Translations under genes and position numbers: made by a program | The notes under the pieces: model-generated | Seen by the model: only the letters and a program-made list of their open reading frames with translations | Database searches by the model: none | Told to the model about the DNA's origin: nothing | Assembly (NCBI GenBank): GCA_002390845.1 | Contig: DGQT01000106.1 | Location: 105,757-169,756 of the forward strand | From: Chitinophagaceae bacterium UBA4407 | GTDB taxonomy: Bacteria > Bacteroidota > Bacteroidia > Chitinophagales > Chitinophagaceae | DNA length: 64,000 nucleotides | Direction of reading: 5' to 3' | Part shown: positions 53,501 to 60,528 of the stretch, piece by piece | How positions within the stretch are numbered: position 1 is the first letter of the stretch | How the letters are laid out: each line of letters opens with the position of its first letter

Positions 53501-56319
53501 TACTGGTGCAGATAGAAGATATAGCGAATATCGATCTGGTAAAGCAAATGGTACAGGCACATGCCTATTGGCGGCAGAAAGGGTTGATTGTGGACCTTGT
53601 TATATGGAATGATGATTATGGAGGTTACAGGCAGGTATTACATAACCAGATACAAGGTCTTATAACACCGGGCATTGGTACTGAATTGAGGGATCAGTCG
53701 GGTGGAATTTTTATCAGGTCAGCAGAACAAATATCAAATGAAGACAGAATATTATTCCTGACTGTTGCTCATGTTGTAATCTCCGATAGGTATGGTACAT
53801 TAGAAGAGCAGTTAAACAGGCGCACAAAGATCAAAACAGCTATACCATATTTTAGTCCTTCTAAATTTTATCCATCGGTCTATACAGAGGTTGTTCCTAG
53901 GAATAACCTGCAGTTCTTCAATGGCCTTGGTGGTTTTACCGCTGACGGTAAAGAATATATAATTACGACCACTCCTACAAGTAAAACACCCGCACCCTGG
54001 ATCAATGTATTGGCGAACCCGGGTTTTGGAAGCATTATTTCTGAAAGCGGACAATCATATACGTGGGTAGATAATGCACACGAAATACGTTTGACACCCT
54101 GGAACAATGATCCCGTAACAGATCTTAAAGGAGAAGCCTTTTATCTGAAAGACGAAGAAAGCGGCAGATTCTGGTCTCCGGCACCACTACCATGCCGCGG
54201 CAGAACGCCTTACATAACACGTCATGGTTTTGGCTACACTGTATTTGAACACAGTGAAGATGGTATAAGCTCAAAGATGACGGTATATACAGATATTGAA
54301 GCACCTTTGAAATTTATTACAATAAAGCTCCTCAATCTATCAGGAAGGCAACGCCATATTTCTGCAACAGGATATGTAGAATGGGTATTGGGCGACCTTC
54401 GGGCAAAATATTTGAAACATACCATAACGGAACTGGACGAACACAACGGAGCCATTCTTGCAAGGAATGCCTATAGCACTGAATTTGAGAATAGAGTTGC
54501 TTTTTTTGATGCCGATGGTGTTAATAAAACCATCACCACCGACCGGACGGAATTTCTGGGACGTAACGGAACCTTAAGTAATCCGGATGGATTGACGCGT
54601 GCCCGGTTATCTGGTAAAACCGGAGCCGCACTGGATCCTTGTGCGGTAATACAAATTGCTTTTACCCTTGAAGAAGAAGAAGAAAAAGAATTTATATTTC
54701 GCCTTGGTGCAGGAACAAATCTGCAGCATGCATTGGATATTATACATGCCTTTGAAGGACCGGAGGCCGCAAAACAGGCATTAAATAAAGTGCATCTATA
54801 TTGGGAGAAGGCTTTGACTGCGGTTCAAATAAAGACACCCGATGCTGCACTCAATATACTGGCCAATGGTTGGCTCAATTATCAAACACTCGCCAGCCGC
54901 ATTTGGGGAAGAAGCGGTTTCTATCAATCCGGCGGAGCATTCGGCTTCAGAGACCAGTTGCAAGATGTACTTTCATTAATTCACACCCAGCCGGAATTGG
55001 TAAAAACACAAATCCTCTTATGCGCATCCAGGCAATTTAAAGAAGGCGATGTTCAGCATTGGTGGCATCCACCCACAGGAAGAGGCGTAAGAACCACCTG
55101 TTCTGATGACTTTTTATGGCTGCCATTTGTTACATCCGGCTACATCACTGCCACGGGTGATAAAGCCATATTAGATGAACAGGTATATTTCCTTGAAGGG
55201 CGTCTTTTAAATACAGGAGAAGAATCTTATTACGACCTTCCGATAAGGTCGGATATATCCGCGGATTTATACGATCATTGTGTAAAGGCAATTGAATATG
55301 CATTAAGATTTGGTATGCACGGTTTACCATTCATTGGCTCGGGAGACTGGAATGACGGATTGGATAAAGTAGGTGCTCTCGGCAAAGGAGAAAGTGTTTG
55401 GCTGGCTTTTTTCTTGTACGATGTATTAACACGTTTTGTACCCATAGCTCTACTCAAGAATGACGCACCATTTGCAAATCGATGCAAAGATCAGGCAGAA
55501 CAGCTTCGCAAAAATATCAGGGATAATGCATGGGATGGCGAATGGTACCGCCGTGCATATTTTGATGATGGCGCACCACTGGGCTCAAAAGAAAATGAAG
55601 AATGTAAAATTGATTCCATTGCTCAAAGCTGGTCAGTACTATCAAAAGCAGGCGACGATGACCGTATAATTACTGCAATGCAGTCTGCGAACAAACACCT
55701 CGTACGTAAAGAAGATGGCCTGATACAATTGTTTAATCCGCCATTCGATAAGTCAGACATGAACCCCGGATATATAAAGGGTTACGTGCCAGGTGTAAGG
55801 GAAAATGGCGGGCAATATACCCATGCCGCTATATGGCTGGTTATGGCATTTGCCGCTATTGGTGATAAGAAAAAAACATGGGAGTTGTTGCAAATGATTA
55901 ACCCGCTAAACCGTGGAAACAGCCGGGAGAAAATTTCAATTTATAAGACAGAACCTTATGTAATGGCTGCAGACGTTTATGCAGAACCCATGCACAAAGG
56001 CCGTGGCGGATGGACCTGGTATACCGGTTCTGCAGGCTGGATGTATCAACTGATCATAGGCTCATTTATCGGGCTCAAAAAAGAAGATGATACCTTAAGC
56101 TTCACACCATGTGTGCCGCAGGAATGGCCGTCATTTGCGATCAGTTACCGTTTTGGAGAAAGTAATTATCACATACAGTTCACTCAAACAACATCAGGCA
56201 AAGCGGGAATGACCGTTACGGTAGATGGAGCGTTACAGGAAAGCAATTCCATTCAATTGGTAAATGATGGCAATACGCATAAGGTGATGATCGAATTATT
56301 TAACGTGAGTTCGGTATAG
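47572..56319 (+). CDS. Cyclic beta-1,2-glucan synthase-like protein (GT84 plus glucoamylase-like plus GH94)
   Basis: A 2915-aa multidomain membrane protein, close to the size of rhizobial/Brucella NdvB/Cgs. In order: an N-terminal region (1-420), membrane helices near 435 and 465, a GT-A transferase domain with Asp654-x-Asp656 (Leu-Asp-Thr-Asp) and RxxRW ending at Trp803, membrane helices near 850-890 and 990-1020, a glucoamylase-like domain (about 1450-1600), beta-sandwich GH94 modules, and a C-terminal (alpha/alpha)6 GH94 domain with Gly-Asp-Trp-Asn-Asp2595-Gly. In NdvB these perform initiation, elongation, length control by phosphorolysis and cyclisation. It is likely monocistronic. The product is inferred. 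Confidence 0.9.
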   Translation: MKLFRGKNKQNDFFELLPQAIAKLKKNIIDPFFGGSDDGKYTSEQLPLRSEIFTKEQLEAHAVTLAKRHVLITRQTPEQLLKRLAENEHILLEVHALLTKTLKDNSRIAPAGEWLLDNFYLIEENIYTGKKHLPKGYSKTLPQLLKGESAGMPRVYDLAVEIISHSDGHVDINSLTDFINSYQTINYLKLGELWAIPIMLRLALIENLRRLSIQIAEEINHKSLAARWADEMIEVADKNPRNLVIVIADMAKSEPPMESAFVAELTRRLQEKGNILTLPLNWIEQRLSEMGLTSGELIQQENRAQAATQVSISNSISSLRFLNTTNWRDFVESISIVEVILRQDIDGIYGKMDFYTRDYYRHAIEKIARCSNKTEKDIAERVIKAAKENHALNKDSRQLHVGYYLSGKGYTATAKAANAKTGIVEKCRLLTNRNPLLIYLGGITILSFLISWALITEALNENLSRPMLIAVSAMILLATTRLSVSMVNWLSTILTKPSLLPRMDYSKGIPYESRGMVVIPTMITSMASIDHLVEGLEVRFLANRDANLYFALLTDFKDAKTKHLPEDATLIQTLKNKIFDLNKKYQRPSNDTFFLFHRPRKWNPYDNIWMGYERKRGKLAELNAFLRGGAKDCFSDVIGNNTIFNSIKYIITLDTDTQLPRDTAWKMIGCMAHPLNHPLYNPKKKRVTEGYSILQPRVSNSLPADNSSIYARLHGNDPGTDPYTKATSDVYQDLFQEGSFIGKGIYDIDAFELALKDRFPENRILSHDLLEGCYARAGLITDIQLYEEYPLRYETDMQRRHRWIRGDWQIGRWLLPFVPDSDKKLHKNPLSLLSKWKLFDNLRRSLTPLALLLLFLFGWTISSASWFWTLTISLIIVLPSFITFFWELSRKPSEVVFKQQLIYTARFAINNFIQQLLELTLLPYEVYINTDAIIRTLWRMFISHKKLLNWNPFSSLQQLIPVTILKTYRRMWFEPLLAVLVYGYLTFYDPDAVLFALPFLSFWMAGPLIAYAVSRPVPVVKTHVSQKQTVYLRMLARKIWGFFERFITEEDNWLPPDNYQEAPVERIAHRTSPTNIGLSLLSGLTAYDFGYITALQLITRTSNTINTMQRMERYRGHLYNWYDTVSLTPLFPKYISTVDSGNMAGHLITLKQGLTAVPEDKIINNKFFEGLCDTINILIEYSKEKELLIQFRDDVKKNYPYKINTLAEINEYLDLIGTSFSNIIRELDFIPDDDDDIWAEKVTQQITEQQKNIHSFAPWLLLGNIPTKFSDLITPLSAVPTLKQITLTEQVLLHKIVSNNSSDNTEEENEWLTKFRETITEAARHAKELVLIIEQLGAKCMDLANIDYDFLFDRSQNLLSIGYNVEEQRRDSSYYDLLASEARLTTFVGIAQCKLPQESWFALGRQLTNFGSIPLLISWSGSMFEYLMPLLVMPAYENTLLDQTNKAVVQKQIEHGRKRDIPWGISESGYNMVDANLNYQYKAFGVPGIGFKRGLGEDLVVSPYSTVMALMVAPIDAYENLQVLKTEGFEGRYGFYEAIDYTATRLQRKQKRVVIQSFMAHHQGMSFLSISYLLLNRPMQQRFESEVHLKSTLLLLQERIPRVTTFYSPSVHAGDTSLISGVDASIRVINTPHTAIPEIQLLSNGRYHVMVTNSGGGYSRWKNMAVTRWREDSTCDNWGSFCYIRDLDSNLFWSSAYQPTLQQGENYEAVFSQGRAEFRRRDFSLETHTEIVVSPEDDIELRRVHITNRSRKKRMIEITSYAEVVLAVTAADEAHPAFSNLFVQTQIKEQRNAIQCTRRPRSAEEKAPWMFHLMKVHDAEIINVSYETDREQFIGRGNSIQFPEMMKLSNPLKNSSGSVLDPIVSIQYRIVLEGNESVTVDIITGMAETKEICNNLIDKYQERHLFNRVLELAWTHSQVILHQINAVESDAQLYARLAGSIIFSNQLLRADPSVIIKNRREQSGLWSYAISGDIPIVLVQIEDIANIDLVKQMVQAHAYWRQKGLIVDLVIWNDDYGGYRQVLHNQIQGLITPGIGTELRDQSGGIFIRSAEQISNEDRILFLTVAHVVISDRYGTLEEQLNRRTKIKTAIPYFSPSKFYPSVYTEVVPRNNLQFFNGLGGFTADGKEYIITTTPTSKTPAPWINVLANPGFGSIISESGQSYTWVDNAHEIRLTPWNNDPVTDLKGEAFYLKDEESGRFWSPAPLPCRGRTPYITRHGFGYTVFEHSEDGISSKMTVYTDIEAPLKFITIKLLNLSGRQRHISATGYVEWVLGDLRAKYLKHTITELDEHNGAILARNAYSTEFENRVAFFDADGVNKTITTDRTEFLGRNGTLSNPDGLTRARLSGKTGAALDPCAVIQIAFTLEEEEEKEFIFRLGAGTNLQHALDIIHAFEGPEAAKQALNKVHLYWEKALTAVQIKTPDAALNILANGWLNYQTLASRIWGRSGFYQSGGAFGFRDQLQDVLSLIHTQPELVKTQILLCASRQFKEGDVQHWWHPPTGRGVRTTCSDDFLWLPFVTSGYITATGDKAILDEQVYFLEGRLLNTGEESYYDLPIRSDISADLYDHCVKAIEYALRFGMHGLPFIGSGDWNDGLDKVGALGKGESVWLAFFLYDVLTRFVPIALLKNDAPFANRCKDQAEQLRKNIRDNAWDGEWYRRAYFDDGAPLGSKENEECKIDSIAQSWSVLSKAGDDDRIITAMQSANKHLVRKEDGLIQLFNPPFDKSDMNPGYIKGYVPGVRENGGQYTHAAIWLVMAFAAIGDKKKTWELLQMINPLNRGNSREKISIYKTEPYVMAADVYAEPMHKGRGGWTWYTGSAGWMYQLIIGSFIGLKKEDDTLSFTPCVPQEWPSFAISYRFGESNYHIQFTQTTSGKAGMTVTVDGALQESNSIQLVNDGNTHKVMIELFNVSSV

Positions 56320-56334
56320 GTATATTCTGTTTTT

Positions 56335-56620
56335 TATAATACCGGCAACTGTGTTTCATAGCATCTTCGTTGCCACGCTCGGTTCACAGTTCCTTTTTCA
56401 TGGCATCTATGAAAGGCGCGGCAGTTTACCCCGACGAGCGAAGCGGAACTCGGGGTCGCAATCACTTCTTTTGCATATCTTTTGGCAGCAATGGCTGCTA
56501 TTCTAAGCGGGTTTCTGGCGGCAACGGCTTTCATGTGATGCTATAAAAGAAGAACCTTGAACCGATCCCGAAAGCATTCGGGAAACAGTCGATGCCCAAT
56601 GAACTTTAGCCGGGTACATA
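56335..56620 (+). repeat. Interspersed repeat, CCACGC subfamily, long copy
   Basis: CCGGC end, TAGCATCTTCG, left arm TTGCCACGCTCGGTTCAC (from 56370), GTTCCTTTTTCATGGCATC, hairpin CCCCGA (56429-56434) / TCGGGG (56450-56455) around GCGAAGC, then TCGCAATCACTTC. A second hairpin, TCCCGAAAGCATTCGGGA (56566-56583), precedes the AACTTTAGCCGGGT end. It lies 51 nt after the glucan synthase stop and fills 56320-56705. Confidence 0.75.
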
Positions 56621-56705
56621 CAATTCCCTTCAAAAAAATCAGCAAACAAATACAGGTAATACTACTGTTCTGTTTGCTGAAGAAAATTATTCAGAGAGTA
56701 TCCCG

Positions 56706-57611
56706 TCAGGGAAGCCGTGATTTAAATTTGCCACCTGTAATAGTCACCGTTCCGCCTGAATCTGTGGTTGCCGTTCCGCTAAATGTTCCTTCTATAATCT
56801 TGGTTATGGTATCGTATGTGGTTACAACAATAACAATATTAGAACCGACAAAAGTAACCGGGTCAGAACCGTATGTCTTGTTATTATCTGTATAAAGAAC
56901 CAACGCACCGTTTGGAAGAACAACATTCGTGTTGTAGGTAGCAGCAACAGGGCCGCCGGTATTAATAAGACTGATCTGGAATAAAGAATCGCCAAAGTCA
57001 TTGATCCAGTTCATGGTAATATATTTTACTGCAAGCCCGGTTACAGTAGTATCGTAAATGAATGCTTTGGAAGTATCCAGGTATTTGGCGGAATAAGTAG
57101 TATCGCCGGTAGCGGTAAACTGCCAGCCAAAACTGGTATCAACCCCGCCGGTACCGGTTGTATCACCACCACCCAAACCCGTACCGGTACTATCCTGAAC
57201 ATTTACTGTAAAACCACAAATGCTTGTATCAAAACTTACCGTAAATAATGTTGGCTTTTGTAAGATGGGCGTGCCGATTGGTTTAAGTCTTATAATGTTA
57301 ATGCCAGTTGTATTGAAGAAACCCGAATCTGCAAACATAAAACCATTCTGCAGGTCGGTGGTAATGGTATAACTGCCTACTGAATCTACACGAACTTTAA
57401 CTTCTACATAAGCTGTGTCGCTGCCAGGTGTTACGCCGTTATAAAATGTTCCAACTACTGAATCTGGCATACAGTTACCGGCGCTGTCTTTAAGACTGCC
57501 GATTGCATCAACCGTTGTTTTGCCGGTTTCTATACTATATTCTTTTTGGCATGCGCTAAACAATGCGATGGCACAAAGCAGGAAACAAAATGAAATGAGG
57601 TTTCGTGTCAT
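56706..57611 (-). CDS. Lipoprotein of unknown function
   Basis: A 301-aa lipoprotein. The start is the ATG at 57611, giving Met-Thr-Arg-Asn and lipobox Leu-Phe-Ser-Ala-Cys21; a longer upstream frame would run into the D-lactate dehydrogenase gene. The mature part is Gly/Thr/Ser-rich with strand-rich sequence, a Gly-Gly-Gly-Asp-Thr-Thr-Gly linker near residue 155 and a C-terminal Gly-Thr-Phe-Ser-Gly-Thr-Ala segment reminiscent of small beta-sandwich surface proteins. I cannot name a family. It is 40 nt downstream of the dehydrogenase gene, same strand. Confidence 0.8.
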   Translation of the reverse strand: MTRNLISFCFLLCAIALFSACQKEYSIETGKTTVDAIGSLKDSAGNCMPDSVVGTFYNGVTPGSDTAYVEVKVRVDSVGSYTITTDLQNGFMFADSGFFNTTGINIIRLKPIGTPILQKPTLFTVSFDTSICGFTVNVQDSTGTGLGGGDTTGTGGVDTSFGWQFTATGDTTYSAKYLDTSKAFIYDTTVTGLAVKYITMNWINDFGDSLFQISLINTGGPVAATYNTNVVLPNGALVLYTDNNKTYGSDPVTFVGSNIVIVVTTYDTITKIIEGTFSGTATTDSGGTVTITGGKFKSRLP

Positions 57612-57651
57612 AGATGTAAAGAAAAGGAATAATCTGTTAGCAATAATATTT

Positions 57652-58650
57652 CTATACCAATAACGCAGCCGGGTTGGATAAATTGTTTCCGGAGGCCAGT
57701 TCATGAATATTACGCAATGTTGTAATGGTAATTTGTGTAAGGGCTTCATCCGTAAAAAAGGCCTGGTGGGCAGTAACCAGAACATTTGAAAAACTCATCA
57801 GTCTTTGTATAGTATCATCCTCAATAACAGTATCGGAAAGGTCGCGGAAGAAAAGGTGTTCTTCCTGTTCATAAACATCAATACCCAGGTAACCAACCTG
57901 GCCCGATTTAAGTGCTTCGATCACAACCGGAGTATCAATCAGTCCGCCCCGGCTTGTATTAATAAGCATTACACCCTTTTTCATAATACTTACCGTTTCT
58001 GTACTGATTATATGTTTGGTTTGATTGTTAAGCGGACAGTGAAGAGAAATAATATCCGACCGTTTCAGCAGTTCTATTAAAGGTAAAAACTGAACACCTG
58101 CTGCTTCAAGTTCTTTGTTCGCAATAACATCGAAAGCAAGCACTGAGCAGCCAAATCCAATCATGTTTTTACAAAATGCCTTGCCAATATTTCCTGTGCC
58201 AATTACACCGACTGTTTTGCCATGAAGGTTAAACCCAAGCAAACCATTAAGCGAAAAATTCTGCTCCCGTACACGGTTATAGGCTTTATGCGTTTTACGG
58301 TTTAAAGTAAGTATCATGGCTACCGCATGTTCAGCAACAGCTTCGGGTGAATAGGCTGGTACACGGCAAACGTGGATATTATATTCTTTCGCTGCGGCTA
58401 TGTCAACATTATTAAAGCCTGCACATCGTAAAGCAATAATCTTTACTCCCTTTTCTGCAAGTTGCTTGATAAGTTGCTCATCTATTTTGTCGTTTACAAA
58501 TACACAAACAGCGGTACTATTATTCACGAGGTTTACCGTTTGCATATCAAGCATCACTTCAAAGTATTCAAGCAGAAAGCCGAAGCTGTCGTTGTATTTA
58601 TTGAAGAATTCCTTGTCGTAAGGCTGAGTGGAAAAGAATGTAATTTTCAT
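57652..58650 (-). CDS. D-lactate dehydrogenase / 2-hydroxyacid dehydrogenase
   Basis: A 332-aa NAD-dependent D-2-hydroxyacid dehydrogenase of the LdhA type. The NAD motif Gly-Val-Ile-Gly-Thr-Gly-Asn-Ile-Gly is near residue 150. The Arg of the active site lies in Asn-Thr-Ser-Arg-Gly-Gly near residue 233, the Glu in Val-Tyr-Glu-Gln-Glu near residue 262, and the His in Thr-Ala-His-Gln-Ala-Phe near residue 295. It reduces pyruvate to D-lactate, probably in the cytoplasm. A 17-bp hairpin ends 12 nt before the ATG (see 58662-58699), an unusual position. Confidence 0.92.
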   Translation of the reverse strand: MKITFFSTQPYDKEFFNKYNDSFGFLLEYFEVMLDMQTVNLVNNSTAVCVFVNDKIDEQLIKQLAEKGVKIIALRCAGFNNVDIAAAKEYNIHVCRVPAYSPEAVAEHAVAMILTLNRKTHKAYNRVREQNFSLNGLLGFNLHGKTVGVIGTGNIGKAFCKNMIGFGCSVLAFDVIANKELEAAGVQFLPLIELLKRSDIISLHCPLNNQTKHIISTETVSIMKKGVMLINTSRGGLIDTPVVIEALKSGQVGYLGIDVYEQEEHLFFRDLSDTVIEDDTIQRLMSFSNVLVTAHQAFFTDEALTQITITTLRNIHELASGNNLSNPAALLV

Positions 58651-58661
58651 TAAGTAAAATT

Positions 58662-58699
58662 AACTGAAAAGCCGCAGTATTACTGCGGCTTTTCAGTTA
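58662..58699. terminator. Perfect hairpin between fumC and the D-lactate dehydrogenase start
   Basis: Stem AACTGAAAAGCCGCAGT / ACTGCGGCTTTTCAGTT (17 bp) with a 4-nt loop. It could terminate fumC, but its edge is only 12 nt from the dehydrogenase ATG. Confidence 0.75.
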
Positions 58700-58734
58700 T
58701 AAAATAATTGTGTTTGATGCACTTGTGTTCCGGC

Positions 58735-58815
58735 TGTTGAAAGCTGAATAAAGTTGCTGCAGTACAAGTGTGCGACGCAAGGAACGATCCACAAAGATTT
58801 AATGCCAGGCTCAAA
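58735..58815 (-). repeat. Interspersed repeat, right arm (G-end type)
   Basis: CAGTACAAGTGTGCGACGCA ending at 58780, then GGAACGATCC and GCCAGGC. It is 45 nt past the fumC stop on the minus strand. Confidence 0.7.
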
Positions 58816-58824
58816 AAGAATTTC

Positions 58825-60231
58825 TTAGCTCTTATCTATCTCGCCCACCATGTTTGCAGGCACTACCCATGCATCAAATTCCTCGGGAGTTACATAGCCT
58901 AGTTTAACCGCCATTTCTTTTAAAGTGGTTCCTTCTTTATGCGCCGTTTGGGCGATTTCTGCCGCTTTGTAATAACCAATTTTTGTGTTGAGAGAAGTTA
59001 CGAGCATCAAAGAATTATCAACATGTTTTTTAATGTTGGCTTCAATGGGTTCAATGCCCACAGCACATTTATCGTTGAAGCTTACACAGCCTTCGCCGAT
59101 GAGCCTTGCACTGTGCAGGAAATTGTAGATCATTACTGGTTTAAAAACGTTGAGTTCAAAATGGCCGTTGCTGCCGCCAATGCTGATGGCAACATCGTTG
59201 CCCATTACCTGTGCTGCAATCATGGTCAATGCCTCGCATTGCGTGGGGTTTACTTTGCCCGGCATTATGGATGAGCCTGGTTCGTTATCGGGAATAAATA
59301 ATTCGCCAATGCCGCTGCGTGGACCACTGCTAAGCATGCGCACATCGTTTGCAATTTTCATTAAACTTACGGCAACCGTTTTCAATGCGCCATGCGCTTC
59401 TACAATGGCATCGTGTGCGGCCAATGCTTCAAATTTATTTTCAGCTGTGATGAACGGAATGCCCGTTAATTCAGCAATATTTTTTGCAACAAGTTCTGCA
59501 TAACCTTTGGGTGTATTGATTCCTGTGCCTACTGCCGTGCCGCCTAAAGCCAGTTCGCTTAAGTGAGCCAGCGAATTGTTGATTGCTTTTAATCCATGCG
59601 TTAACTGCGATACATAGCCACTAAACTCCTGGCCTACGGTAAGCGGTGTTGCATCCATAAAATGGGTGCGGCCAATTTTTACCACGTGCATATAAGCTTT
59701 GCTTTTTGCGGCAAGTGTGTCACGCAGTTTTGTTATGCCGGGAATGGTTGTTTCCACCAGCATTTTATATGCTGCAATATGCATGGCTGTGGGGAATGTA
59801 TCGTTACTCGATTGTGACTTATTTACATCATCGTTCGGGTGCAGAAATTTTTCTTTATCGGTTAGAGCGCCACCTTTTATTACGTGAGCACGGTAAGCCA
59901 CCACTTCGTTCACATTCATATTGCTTTGAGTGCCGCTGCCAGTTTGCCAAACCACCAGCGGAAACTGATCGTCCAATTTTCCTTCCAGAATTTCATCGCA
60001 AACCTGTGCAATGGCATCGCATTTTTCCTGCGGCAAAACACCTAAAGTTGTGTTGGTTATTGCTGCTGCTTTTTTTAAATAAGCAAAAGCTTTGATGATG
60101 GGCATGGGCATTTTATTAATGTCCTGCGCAATTTTAAAATTCTCCACACTGCGCTCGGTTTGAGCACCCCAGTAAACATGGGCCGGAACTTTTACTTCGC
60201 CCATTGTGTCTTTTTCTATGCGATATTCCAT
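58825..60231 (-). CDS. fumC: Fumarate hydratase class II
   Basis: A 468-aa enzyme of the aspartase/fumarase superfamily. The signature Gly-Ser-Ser-Ile-Met-Pro-Gly-Lys-Val-Asn-Pro is near residue 320, and the Thr-Gly-Ser-Gly-Thr-Gln-Ser-Asn-Met-Asn segment near residue 98 is the class II substrate loop. The length is typical. It interconverts fumarate and malate in the TCA cycle in the cytoplasm. A perfect -7 box (60252-60259) precedes it, and a heptad array occupies the expected -33 region. Confidence 0.97.
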   Translation of the reverse strand: MEYRIEKDTMGEVKVPAHVYWGAQTERSVENFKIAQDINKMPMPIIKAFAYLKKAAAITNTTLGVLPQEKCDAIAQVCDEILEGKLDDQFPLVVWQTGSGTQSNMNVNEVVAYRAHVIKGGALTDKEKFLHPNDDVNKSQSSNDTFPTAMHIAAYKMLVETTIPGITKLRDTLAAKSKAYMHVVKIGRTHFMDATPLTVGQEFSGYVSQLTHGLKAINNSLAHLSELALGGTAVGTGINTPKGYAELVAKNIAELTGIPFITAENKFEALAAHDAIVEAHGALKTVAVSLMKIANDVRMLSSGPRSGIGELFIPDNEPGSSIMPGKVNPTQCEALTMIAAQVMGNDVAISIGGSNGHFELNVFKPVMIYNFLHSARLIGEGCVSFNDKCAVGIEPIEANIKKHVDNSLMLVTSLNTKIGYYKAAEIAQTAHKEGTTLKEMAVKLGYVTPEEFDAWVVPANMVGEIDKS

Positions 60232-60251
60232 GATGGCTTTTTTTATTGCGG

Positions 60252-60259
60252 CAAAGTTA
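60252..60259 (-). promoter_or_regulatory. Candidate fumC -7 box (TAACTTTG)
   Basis: Perfect TAnnTTTG match on the minus strand, 21 nt before the fumC ATG. Confidence 0.55.
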
Positions 60260-60269
60260 AAGGAATGGG

Positions 60270-60505
60270 GTTTACAGTTAAGGGTTTGCAGTTTGCAGTT
60301 AATATAAAGAAAATTTTGAGCCAGGCAATGGTAAAACTATGAGGCTTTTGTTGCGTCGCACATTTGTGCTGCAAAATATGGTTGAGCTTTTAACAGCCGC
60401 AGCAGCCTGGCAATTTACGCTTCGGTAAAAGCTGAATAGATTTCCTATCGAACAAGTGTGCGACGCAAGGAACGATCAGCAGAATTACTTATGCCGGGTA
60501 CAAAA
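60270..60505. repeat. Heptad array plus complete interspersed repeat upstream of fumC
   Basis: Five 7-bp units (60270-60304, GTTTNCA-like) include two identical GTTTGCA copies. Then comes a GAGCCAGGC end, TGAGGCTTTTG, left arm TTGCGTCGCACATTTGTGC (from about 60350), and right arm GAACAAGTGTGCGACGCAAG ending at 60468, followed by a GAACGATCAGC and GCCGGGT end. It fills 60270-60505. Confidence 0.75.
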
Positions 60506-60528
60506 AAGTCTTTGTATTTATTGGGTAC

